From Chitinophaga sp. H8 (lineage in GTDB: Bacteria > Bacteroidota > Bacteroidia > Chitinophagales > Chitinophagaceae): a stretch of DNA of 64,000 nucleotides. The notes below the pieces were generated by a model, which saw only the letters and a program-made list of their open reading frames with translations, was not told the origin of the DNA and did not search any database. Positions 55,446-63,427 of the stretch are shown piece after piece. Each line of letters opens with the position of its first letter. The stretch's first letter is position 1. Location of the stretch: positions 992,001-1,056,000 of the forward strand of contig NZ_JBEXAC010000001.1 in NCBI RefSeq assembly GCF_040567655.1, in the 5' to 3' direction. The translations under genes and the position numbers were made by a program.

Positions 55446-56699
55446 ATGACGCCAAGTCCCCTGCCATATAACAGAAACTGGTTGCTCACTGCAGGTATTA
55501 ACCTGTGCATTGTGGCCTTGCTGGGATGCCTGCTCAGATACCTCTTTGTAGGGGATGTACCGGGGCTGGATTACCGGAATGTGTTGCATGCGCATTCCCA
55601 TTTCGCCTTTGGGGGATGGCTGATGCTGGTACTGATCACCTTGCTGACAGCTGCTTTTGTACCACAGGAACGGTGGCGCACCCGCCGTTATAACAGGCCG
55701 TTCTGGACCGGCCAGGTGGCCTGTGTGGGGATGTTGTGCAGTTTTCCGGTACAGGGGTATGGTGCGGTATCCATTGCCTTCTCTACCTTACTGATCATCG
55801 CCAGTGTATGGTTTGCCATTATTTTTATAAAAGACAGCAGGACAACGGCCTACGCTTTTCCATTAAAATGGGCCAGGTGGGCTTTGATCTATATGTTGCT
55901 GTCGAGTGTGGCCCCTTTTACATTGGGGCCTATTATGGCTACCGGCAATAGTGGTACCCCCTTGTATTACAACGCTATTTATTTTTATCTCCATTTTCAG
56001 TACAACGGATGGTTTACGTTTGCTGTGTTATCCCTTTTCTTTTATACGCTGGAGCGGCAACAGATACAATTTAACAAAGCTGCGGCAAGCCAGGCTTTCC
56101 GTTGGCTCAATATAGCTTGTATCCCCGCTTACCTGTTGTCTGTACTATGGACACAGCCTCCCGCCGTCGTTTATGTACTGGCGGGGATTGCTGCCGGGAT
56201 GCAGGTAGCAGGAACGGTATACCTGATCAGCAGTATTGCCCCAGGCAGGGCACAATTGCAGCATTGGTTAAACGGATGGGGCCTTGTTTTATGGAGCATA
56301 GCCGGAATAGCTTTTATAAGCAAAGTATTGTTGCAGCTGATGAGTGCCTGGCCATTAGCGGCGAAATGGGCCTACCATTACCGTTCTTTTATCATTGGTT
56401 ACCTGCACCTGGTCTTGCTGGGCTTTATCACCTGTTTCCTGCTGGGCTATCTGATACAGCATGGTATGTTACGTATAACCGGTAAGGTTACCCGTTTGTT
56501 GCTGGTGGTATTTCTTGCCGGGTTATTTGCTAATGAAGCAGTATTATTTGCCCACGGGATGGTGTCGCTGCTGGGAGGATATCTGGCTGGTGTTAACATC
56601 CTGCTGCTGGCAGCCGCGCTCCTGCTTTTTGCGGGAACCCTGGGGATAGCAGGAGGGATCAGGGGCCGGAGGGGATTCCTGCCTGGAAATACAAGCTGA
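55446..56699 (+). CDS. Haem-copper-oxidase-like polytopic membrane protein
   Basis: A 417-residue protein with about 12 transmembrane helices. Histidines cluster in helix contexts as haem ligands do: His48/50/52 in NVLHAHSHFAFGGW, AIYFYLHFQYNGWF, and FIIGYLHLVLLGF, plus ALFAHGM-type FAHGMVSLLGG near the end. The pattern recalls the haem-copper oxidase subunit I superfamily (also NnrS). It is followed by the NO-linked Ric gene and a nos operon, and shares a regulator site with the latter, so a role in NO metabolism or sensing is likely. The exact activity is unknown to me. Confidence 0.7.
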   Translation: MTPSPLPYNRNWLLTAGINLCIVALLGCLLRYLFVGDVPGLDYRNVLHAHSHFAFGGWLMLVLITLLTAAFVPQERWRTRRYNRPFWTGQVACVGMLCSFPVQGYGAVSIAFSTLLIIASVWFAIIFIKDSRTTAYAFPLKWARWALIYMLLSSVAPFTLGPIMATGNSGTPLYYNAIYFYLHFQYNGWFTFAVLSLFFYTLERQQIQFNKAAASQAFRWLNIACIPAYLLSVLWTQPPAVVYVLAGIAAGMQVAGTVYLISSIAPGRAQLQHWLNGWGLVLWSIAGIAFISKVLLQLMSAWPLAAKWAYHYRSFIIGYLHLVLLGFITCFLLGYLIQHGMLRITGKVTRLLLVVFLAGLFANEAVLFAHGMVSLLGGYLAGVNILLLAAALLLFAGTLGIAGGIRGRRGFLPGNTS

Positions 56700-56712
56700 T
56701 CTTTCATTTACT

Positions 56713-56758
56713 ATAATAAAAGATATTTTTGTCTTTTATTATTTCGGGCTTATCTTTG
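56713..56758 (+). promoter_or_regulatory. Promoter and overlapping operator of ric
   Basis: TTTG (56728-56731), exactly 19 nt, TATCTTTG (56751-56758): a full consensus promoter. An 11-bp perfect inverted repeat, ATAATAAAAGA (56713-56723) and TCTTTTATTAT (56732-56742), brackets the -33 element, so a repressor bound there would block RNA polymerase. The AAGA...TCTT half-sites recall Rrf2/NsrR-type operators; that link is a guess. Confidence 0.7.
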
Positions 56759-56788
56759 TTTAGAAATTACATTCATCAATTTAAATAA

Positions 56789-57553
56789 ATGGGTATGACA
56801 ACTACAACAATGCTGGACGAAGCGGCCTTACATGCCGGACAAACATTGGGAGAGATCGCAGCACAGGATGTGCGCAAGGCCGATGTTTTAAAAAAGCACG
56901 GTCTGGACTTTTGTTGCGGCGGCAAAAAAACACTGGCTGCCGTATGTGAAGAAAAGGGATTAAATACAGCGGCTATCGCCAAAGAACTGGAAGAAGCACC
57001 GGGGCGGGCCGTATCTTCCCTGTCCTTACACTTTGCAGAATGGAAGCCGGACTTCCTCGCAGATTACATTGTGAATGTGCACCACGCATACGTGCGTCAC
57101 CACAGTGCAGAAATCGAATACCTGGCAGAAAAGGTATACCTGGCACACGGACAGCATCATCCTGCGCTGGGAGAAATCAATGACCAGTTTGGCTTGTTAA
57201 AGGTAGAGCTGCTGAATCACCTGATAAAAGAAGAAGAGGTATTGTTCCCTTATATCAAAATGTTGCAGGCTAAAGTGAATGGAGATGTGGTGCCTTTGAG
57301 CATGGAAGATATCAATGTAAAAGCACCGGTATCTATGATGGAAGTAGAGCATGAACTGGCAGGAGATATTATGAGAAGGATCCGGGTACTTACCAATGAT
57401 TACCAGGCGCCGGAGAGATGTTGTAACAGTTTCCGGTTATTGTTTCACCGACTGGCAGAATTTGAATCAGACCTGCACCAGCATATTCACCTGGAAAACA
57501 ATATTCTATTCCCTGCGGCCATCCGCCTGGAAGAAAAAATGCAGCTGGCATAA
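56789..57553 (+). CDS. ric: Iron-sulphur cluster repair di-iron protein
   Basis: A 254-residue cytoplasmic protein of the ScdA/YtfE/Ric family that repairs Fe-S clusters after nitric oxide or oxidative damage. N-terminal DUF542 domain with LGEIAAQDVRKADVLKKHGLDFCCGGKKTL-type residues (CC pair at about 41), then a hemerythrin-like di-iron domain with the ligands in YIVNVHHAYVRHH, LLNHLIKEEEVLFPY, EVEHELAG and LHQHIHLENNILFP. Fits the neighbouring NO/N2O genes. Confidence 0.94.
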   Translation: MGMTTTTMLDEAALHAGQTLGEIAAQDVRKADVLKKHGLDFCCGGKKTLAAVCEEKGLNTAAIAKELEEAPGRAVSSLSLHFAEWKPDFLADYIVNVHHAYVRHHSAEIEYLAEKVYLAHGQHHPALGEINDQFGLLKVELLNHLIKEEEVLFPYIKMLQAKVNGDVVPLSMEDINVKAPVSMMEVEHELAGDIMRRIRVLTNDYQAPERCCNSFRLLFHRLAEFESDLHQHIHLENNILFPAAIRLEEKMQLA

Positions 57554-57698
57554 GCGGTAAGGGACTTCACTTTAATAATGCCCGCCTCCCCGGGCACTGA
57601 TTTTTTCACTATTTATTTTAATGGGTTACCAGACAATTAGTTGTTTAACACAAACAATGACAGGGAAAAGGTATGCTTTGTAAAACCGTGAACAGCAC

Positions 57699-57712
57699 TT
57701 GATTTAAATCAT
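57699..57712 (+). promoter_or_regulatory. Fnr-like box upstream of cytochrome c/nosZ operon
   Basis: TTGATTTAAATCAT matches the Fnr consensus TTGATnnnnATCAA in 13 of 14 positions counting the free ones. Its centre is 22 bp upstream of the second site, two helical turns. Confidence 0.65.
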
Positions 57713-57720
57713 GTTTCTAC

Positions 57721-57734
57721 CTGATGTATGTCAT
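57721..57734 (+). promoter_or_regulatory. Crp/Fnr-like site at cytochrome c/nosZ operon
   Basis: CTGATGTATGTCAT. Centre 29.5 bp before the -7 box TACTTTTA (57757-57764), the same distance as at the promoter of the 55446 gene; the two sites share TGATGnAnGTCAT. Confidence 0.6.
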
Positions 57735-57811
57735 GGGTAAACGAAAAAACGCAGCCTACTTTTACCTTAAGAAAAACAGTTATTCCAATCAGCAATTAAA
57801 TTTCCTTTTTT

Positions 57812-58297
57812 ATGAGAATCAAGCTTGGCGCCACACTATTGATGGCTGTTGCATTAACAGGGTTTTACGCGTGTGGAGGCAGCACTTCAGCAGATACAGA
57901 AAGTGCTGCTGAAACAACTACCACCACTACTGCTGCAGAGAACGCAGCGCCATCAGATGATGGCAAGGGCGTAGGACGATTTAAAGAAGTGCAGATAGGT
58001 GCACTGGATGATGCGATGGCTACAAACGGGCATAAAATATTTGAAGCCAAATGTGCTGCCTGTCACAAACCTACGGCAGACCGCCTGGTAGGACCTGGCT
58101 TAAAAGGTGTTACAGAACGCCGCAAACCGGAATGGATCCTGAATATGATCACAAACCCGCAGGAAATGCTGCAACAGGATCCTACCGCAAAAGAATTGCT
58201 GGCTACTTATCTGACACAAATGACTTTCCAGGATGTATCCGACGAACAGGCACGGGAGATACTGGAATACTTCCGTAAAAATGATACAGAGAAGTAG
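57812..58297 (+). CDS. Lipoprotein cytochrome c
   Basis: A 161-residue lipoprotein (Cys in ALTGFYACGG), a Thr/Ala-rich linker, then a class I cytochrome c with haem site CAACH and the distal Met probably in LTQMTFQDVSDEQ. It is followed 53 nt on by nosZ and is a likely electron donor to the N2O reductase. Related monohaem cytochromes accompany clade II nosZ. Confidence 0.9.
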   Translation: MRIKLGATLLMAVALTGFYACGGSTSADTESAAETTTTTTAAENAAPSDDGKGVGRFKEVQIGALDDAMATNGHKIFEAKCAACHKPTADRLVGPGLKGVTERRKPEWILNMITNPQEMLQQDPTAKELLATYLTQMTFQDVSDEQAREILEYFRKNDTEK

Positions 58298-58350
58298 CCT
58301 TTTTTTTGCCTGTATAGTGGAGAATTTTGTCCTTAATTAAATATACCCAT

Positions 58351-60333
58351 ATGATACTTAAGAAGAAATCAGTAATGACCCAGGCTGTGGGGGCATTATT
58401 AGTAACATCAATGTTATTTAGTTGTAAGCCTAAACAAGCAGGCACGGTGGTAGAAGGGGATGCTGCACAGAAAGTATATGTAGCACCAGGGAAGTTTGAT
58501 GAATTGTACATGTTTGCTTCCGGTGGTTTTAGCGGACAGCTGGCTGCTTATGGCTTGCCGTCCGGACGTCTGCTGAAAGTGATCCCTGTATTTTCACAAA
58601 ATGCAGAAAACGGATGGGGCTATTCCGAAGAAACAAAACCCATGCTCAACACCTCCCATGGGCTTATTCCCTGGGATGATGCGCATCACCCCGAACTGTC
58701 TAAAACAAGCGGGGAAGATGATGGCCGCTGGATCTTTATCAATGGGAATAATACCCCGCGTATAGCCAGGATCAACCTGTCTACTTTTAAAACTGAGGAG
58801 ATCATGGAACTACCCAATTCTGCCGGTAACCACGCTTCTCCTTTCTGTACAGAAAATACAGAGTATGTGGTGGGTAATACCCGTTTCTCTGTACCTGTTG
58901 GCGATAAACAGGACGTACCTATTAATTCCTATAAGGAAAACTTCCGGGGAGCAGTGTCCTTTGTGAAGGTAGATAAGGAGAATGGAAGGATGAACCTGGA
59001 TTTCCAATTGCTGGTACCAGGGGTAGACTATGACCTGGCACATGCCGGTAAAGGGCCTTCTCACGACTGGATCTTCTTTACCTGCTATAACACAGAAAAA
59101 GCGCATACCCTGCTGGAAGTAAATGCCAGCCAGCGCGATAAGGATTTTATCATGGCGGTAAACTGGAAAAAGGCGGCGGAATATGTAGCCCAGGGTAAGG
59201 GCAAAAAGATGCCTGCTGCCTATGCACACAACGTTTGGGATGAAGCTACCCATACCGGTAACTCTACCATGATGAATGAAGTGACTATCCTGGATGTAAA
59301 AGATGTACCGGATGTCGTGTATTACATTCCCTGCCCTAAATCACCACATGGCGTGGATGTAACACCGGACGGTGAAAGGATTGTAGCCAGCGGTAAACTT
59401 GCTGCCGTAATCCCGGTGTTCTCTTTCAAAAAGATCTTGTCTGCTATTGAAGGCAAACAATTTGAAGGCGATTTTGACGGGATCCCTGTACTGCAATATG
59501 ATGCAGTATTGGACGGTGAAGTGGAGAAACCAGGATTAGGCCCTTTACACACCGAGTTTGACGGACAGGGAAATGCCTACACTTCCATGTTCGTATCTTC
59601 TGAAATTGTGAAATGGAAAGTGGACACCAAAGAAATACTGGACAGAATTCCTACCTATTATTCTATCGGTCACCTGAGCGTACCCGGAGGAGACTCTAAA
59701 GTACCTTTCGGAAAATATGTAGTAGCGCTGAATAAGATCACCAAGGACCGTTACCTGCCTACAGGCCCTGAGCTGACACAGTCTGCACAGCTGATTGATA
59801 TCACCGGGGAAAAAATGAAGTTGTTGCTCGATTTTCCTACCATTGGCGAGCCACACTATGCACAATCTATTCCTGCTGAGAAGATCCTGAAGAACCAGAT
59901 TAAGTTCTTTAAACTGGCGGACAACAAACATCCTCATGCAGCGAAATCAGAAAAAGAAACAAGGGTAGAAAGAAAAGGCAACCGGGTGGATGTGTACATG
60001 ACGGCGATCCGCTCTCATATTGCGCCAGACAACATTGAAGGGATCCGTAAAGGCGATGAAGTGTACTTCCACGTAACCAACCTGGAACAGGATTGGGATG
60101 TGCCACACGGCTTTGCTATCAAAGGAAACAACAATGCCGAGTTGCTGGTGATGCCTGGCGAAACCGCTACTTTAAAATGGGTAGCAGACAGGATAGGTGT
60201 GATTCCGTTCTATTGTACAGATTTCTGCTCTGCATTGCACCAGGAAATGCAAGGTTATGTGCGGGTATCTGATGCAGGTAGTAACGTTCCGATCACCTTC
60301 TCTATTGGTGAAAATCCTGCGGGAACAAAATAG
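58351..60333 (+). CDS. nosZ: Nitrous-oxide reductase, clade II
   Basis: A 660-residue copper enzyme reducing N2O to N2. The CuA motif CTDFCSALHQEMQGYV is at the C-terminus. Histidines of the CuZ cluster lie in the seven-bladed propeller segments GNHASPFC, GKGPSHDWIFF, KSPHGVDVTPDG, GPLHTEF, GHLSVPGG and GEPHYAQ. The signal is of Sec/lipoprotein type (SMLFSCKPKQ) without twin arginine, which with the gene order marks clade II. ATG 58351 (MILKKKSVMTQ) is chosen over the TTG at 58327. Confidence 0.97.
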   Translation: MILKKKSVMTQAVGALLVTSMLFSCKPKQAGTVVEGDAAQKVYVAPGKFDELYMFASGGFSGQLAAYGLPSGRLLKVIPVFSQNAENGWGYSEETKPMLNTSHGLIPWDDAHHPELSKTSGEDDGRWIFINGNNTPRIARINLSTFKTEEIMELPNSAGNHASPFCTENTEYVVGNTRFSVPVGDKQDVPINSYKENFRGAVSFVKVDKENGRMNLDFQLLVPGVDYDLAHAGKGPSHDWIFFTCYNTEKAHTLLEVNASQRDKDFIMAVNWKKAAEYVAQGKGKKMPAAYAHNVWDEATHTGNSTMMNEVTILDVKDVPDVVYYIPCPKSPHGVDVTPDGERIVASGKLAAVIPVFSFKKILSAIEGKQFEGDFDGIPVLQYDAVLDGEVEKPGLGPLHTEFDGQGNAYTSMFVSSEIVKWKVDTKEILDRIPTYYSIGHLSVPGGDSKVPFGKYVVALNKITKDRYLPTGPELTQSAQLIDITGEKMKLLLDFPTIGEPHYAQSIPAEKILKNQIKFFKLADNKHPHAAKSEKETRVERKGNRVDVYMTAIRSHIAPDNIEGIRKGDEVYFHVTNLEQDWDVPHGFAIKGNNNAELLVMPGETATLKWVADRIGVIPFYCTDFCSALHQEMQGYVRVSDAGSNVPITFSIGENPAGTK

Positions 60334-60426
60334 TATTGACGGGTGAATGGACACTGGCAGGCAAAAGGCCTGCCGGTGTATTTACTAAGTTATAAAAGAA
60401 GATGGATCAATAGGAGGGAATATATC

Positions 60427-61011
60427 ATGATGACTAAATACTCAACAATCATTGTCTTCTTGTGTACACTGCTGATGGTAGGAGGATTCTTTTATCCTTT
60501 CTGGCAGATCGTGCTGGAAGCGCCGCAATATCCTGAAGGATTATCCATGCAGATATGGGTAAGTGGTTTGAGCGGGAACGTAGAGCAGATCAATGGATTG
60601 AACCATTACATTGGTATGAAGCATATTCATGCGGAAGACTTTCCGGAGTTCAGGATCATCCCTTTTGTATTAGGGGCTATTATTATCACAGGACTGATCA
60701 CCACCCTGAAACGGAGTGTGAAATGGCTGAAAGGACTGTGCATTTTTTTACTGTCGTTTGGCATTGTAGGGGCGATAGACCTGTACCGGTGGGAATATGA
60801 TTACGGACATAACCTGGATCCCACTGCGGCGATCAAAGTACCCGGCATGACTTACCAGCCTCCTTTACTGGGGTACAAACAATTATTGAATTTTCTGGCA
60901 GGTTCTTTTCCGGACACAGGGGGATACCTGGTTATTATACCGGCATTGATCATCATAGGAGTACTGGTATTTGAAATCAGACGTAAAAAGCAACAATATG
61001 AACTGGCGTAA
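60427..61011 (+). CDS. Membrane protein of the nos cluster
   Basis: A 194-residue protein with four transmembrane helices (IIVFLCTLLMVGGFFYPFW, FRIIPFVLGAIIITGLI, GLCIFLLSFGIVGAIDLY, VIIPALIIIGVLVFEI) and the loop motifs GLNHYIGMKHI and YDYGHNLDPTAAI. A clear GGAGGG precedes ATG 60427, which decides the start. It lies between nosZ and nosL, overlapping the latter by 14 nt. Such a gene is common in Bacteroidota nos clusters; its role, perhaps copper delivery, is unknown. Confidence 0.8.
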   Translation: MMTKYSTIIVFLCTLLMVGGFFYPFWQIVLEAPQYPEGLSMQIWVSGLSGNVEQINGLNHYIGMKHIHAEDFPEFRIIPFVLGAIIITGLITTLKRSVKWLKGLCIFLLSFGIVGAIDLYRWEYDYGHNLDPTAAIKVPGMTYQPPLLGYKQLLNFLAGSFPDTGGYLVIIPALIIIGVLVFEIRRKKQQYELA

Positions 61012-61432
61012 TATAACAATAGCAGGGCTGATGCTGATGATAACAGGATGTGGTGCAGATGGTCCACAGGCCATCAGATACGGAGATGAAATGTGCGAAC
61101 ATTGCAAGATGACGATCATGGATGACCGTTTTGGTGCAGAAATGATCACACCTAAAGGAAAGGTATTCAAATTTGATGCAGTAGAATGTATGGTAGGGTA
61201 TACCCATACCTATCTGGAGGTAAATAAAGGCGAAAAGATCAGCGTGTATGTGACAGACTATGCAGTACCAGGGAAGCTGGTAGCAGGAGAATCAGCGGTT
61301 TATTTATCAGGTGATGCTATTAAAAGCCCGATGGGCGGACATTTAGCTGCTTTTGAGAATAAAGGAAATGGTGCAGCATTGCAGGAAGAAACAGGTGCGG
61401 TATGGAAAAGCTGGGAGGAGCTGATAAAATAA
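60998..61432 (+). CDS. nosL: NosL copper chaperone lipoprotein
   Basis: A 144-residue lipoprotein (Cys in LMLMITGCGADG) with the NosL copper-binding motif EMCEHCKMTIMDDRFGAE and FDAVECMVGY. It delivers Cu(I) for assembly of the NosZ CuZ centre. ATG 60998 (MNWRNITIAG) overlaps the upstream gene; the longer TTG reading adds a poor leader. Confidence 0.93.
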   Translation: MNWRNITIAGLMLMITGCGADGPQAIRYGDEMCEHCKMTIMDDRFGAEMITPKGKVFKFDAVECMVGYTHTYLEVNKGEKISVYVTDYAVPGKLVAGESAVYLSGDAIKSPMGGHLAAFENKGNGAALQEETGAVWKSWEELIK

Positions 61433-61439
61433 TAATGGC

Positions 61440-62687
61440 ATGCAGGGTTTAGTACAATACTTTTTTTTATGCTTTTTACTGTTGACCATGCCAGCACTGT
61501 ATGCACAACAAACCATTACGGTAAGTGCAGCCAGTGAGGTGAAAACGATTACCGCGGCATTGGATAAAGCAGGGGAGCGCGATACCATCCTTGTAAAAGC
61601 AGGCGTGTACCGGGAAGGACATATTATAGTAAAAAAAACGGTATACCTGAAAGGGGAGGGTTGGCCGGAGATAGATGCACAGGGTAAGGATGAAGGGATC
61701 ACTATCATGGCAAACGGGGTAATAATGGAGGGGTTCCGGGTAGTGCATTCCAACAACGGCTCGTTGAAGGATTATGCTGGCATCCGGGTACACAAGTCCA
61801 ACCAGGTACAGATCATCAATAACCGGCTGGAACGTAATTTCTTTGGCATCTACTTAGCCGAAACAGACAGCTGTACCGTCCGGAATAACCAGGTCAGTAG
61901 TGCCAATAAAGCCACGCAATCCGGCAATGGTATCCATGTGTGGAAATCCTATCATGCCACTATCACAGATAATCATATCAACGGCCACCGGGATGGCATC
62001 TACTTTGAATTTGTCAGGCAAAGCAGGATAATAAACAATGTAAGTGAAGGCAATATCCGTTATGGTCTGCATTTTATGTTTTCCGATGACGATGTGTACG
62101 AGCGCAATATCTTCCGGAAAAATGGTTCTGGAGTAGCAGTAATGTATACCAAGCGTATACAGATGTTGCACAATGAATTTGATGATAACTGGGGAAGTGC
62201 AGCCTATGGATTGTTGCTGAAAGATATTACGGATAGTCATATCTCCGGCAACCGGTTTAGAAAAAATACTGTAGCGATATACCTGGAAGGGTCCAGCCGT
62301 ATAGACATCAGTAAAAATACCTTTGTCAGCAATGGTTGGGCAGTACGTTTGCTGGCCAACTGTGAGCAGAATACTTTTTCCCGGAACAATTTTATCAGTA
62401 ATACATTTGACGTTACCACCAATGGCACCCTTAACCTGAACCTGTTTGAGCACAATTACTGGGATAAATACGAAGGGTACGACCTGAATAAAGATCAGGT
62501 AGGAGATGTGCCTTACCGTCCGATGAGCCTGTATTCACAGGTGGTAGAGAAAGTCCCCGCTGCGGTAATACTGTTGCGCAGCTTTATGGTAAACCTGCTG
62601 GACAGGGCAGAAAAATCGATCCCCTCACTAACACCGGAATCCGTAAAGGATGAAACGCCGGTGATGAAAAAATATAATTATGATTGA
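61440..62687 (+). CDS. nosD: NosD periplasmic copper-assembly protein
   Basis: A 415-residue exported protein with signal peptide (FFLCFLLLTMPALYAQ) and a right-handed parallel beta-helix of CASH/PbH1 repeats (NNQVSSANKATQSGNGIHVW, NVSEGNIRYGLHFMFSDDD, GSAAYGLLLKDITDSHISGN) plus the C-terminal HNYWDKYEGYDLNKDQVGDV box. Works with the NosFY ABC transporter in copper-sulphide supply to NosZ. Confidence 0.94.
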   Translation: MQGLVQYFFLCFLLLTMPALYAQQTITVSAASEVKTITAALDKAGERDTILVKAGVYREGHIIVKKTVYLKGEGWPEIDAQGKDEGITIMANGVIMEGFRVVHSNNGSLKDYAGIRVHKSNQVQIINNRLERNFFGIYLAETDSCTVRNNQVSSANKATQSGNGIHVWKSYHATITDNHINGHRDGIYFEFVRQSRIINNVSEGNIRYGLHFMFSDDDVYERNIFRKNGSGVAVMYTKRIQMLHNEFDDNWGSAAYGLLLKDITDSHISGNRFRKNTVAIYLEGSSRIDISKNTFVSNGWAVRLLANCEQNTFSRNNFISNTFDVTTNGTLNLNLFEHNYWDKYEGYDLNKDQVGDVPYRPMSLYSQVVEKVPAAVILLRSFMVNLLDRAEKSIPSLTPESVKDETPVMKKYNYD

Positions 62688-63402
62688 GATCCGTAACCTC
62701 AAAAAATCGTTCGGGCAGTTAAAGGTATTGCAGGGCATGGATGCCAGTTTTGAGAAGGGGCAGGTAGTAGCGATCATTGGGCCTAATGCTTCCGGAAAAA
62801 CCACGCTTATCAAGTGTATCCTGGGGATGGTATTACCGGATGCCGGGGATGTCCTGCTCAATAATGAGAGGGTAAATGGAGAAGTAGCTTATAAGCAGCA
62901 TATTGGTTACATGCCACAGATAGGACGCTATCCGGATAATATGAAGATGGGGCAGCTGTTTGAAATGATGAAGGACATCCGGGTGCATAACAGGCCTGCT
63001 GTGCTGGATGAAGAACTGATCAGGCGGTTCAGGCTGTCTGCCATGTACCAGAAGCCGATGAGCACGTTGTCCGGAGGTACCCGCCAGAAGGTAAGTGCAG
63101 CATTAGCATTTTTGTTTGATCCTCCGGTTTTAATACTGGACGAACCTACAGCAGGATTGGACCCCTTATCGGCCGAAATACTGAAGCATAAAATCATTGC
63201 TGCACGGGAGGCAGGAAAGCTGGTATTGATCACCTCTCATATCATGAGCGAAATAGAGGAGATGGCAGATGCTATCCTGTATATTTTTGAAGGCAAAGTA
63301 AAGTTCCTGAAAACAGTTACGGACATTAAATCAGAATATGGTGATGAAAAACTTGGCAAGGCCATCGCCAATTATATACTACAGGAAATGAATAACGGTT
63401 GA
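62680..63402 (+). CDS. nosF: NosF ABC transporter ATPase
   Basis: A 240-residue ATPase: Walker A GPNASGKTTLI, Q-loop YMPQIG, signature LSGGTRQKVSAAL, Walker B VLILDEPTAGLDPLSAE and the H-loop LITSHIMSE. It overlaps nosD by 8 nt. Powers the NosDFY complex. Confidence 0.94.
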   Translation: MIEIRNLKKSFGQLKVLQGMDASFEKGQVVAIIGPNASGKTTLIKCILGMVLPDAGDVLLNNERVNGEVAYKQHIGYMPQIGRYPDNMKMGQLFEMMKDIRVHNRPAVLDEELIRRFRLSAMYQKPMSTLSGGTRQKVSAALAFLFDPPVLILDEPTAGLDPLSAEILKHKIIAAREAGKLVLITSHIMSEIEEMADAILYIFEGKVKFLKTVTDIKSEYGDEKLGKAIANYILQEMNNG

Positions 63403-63427
63403 TACCGCACCAGTAAATTGTTATAAG

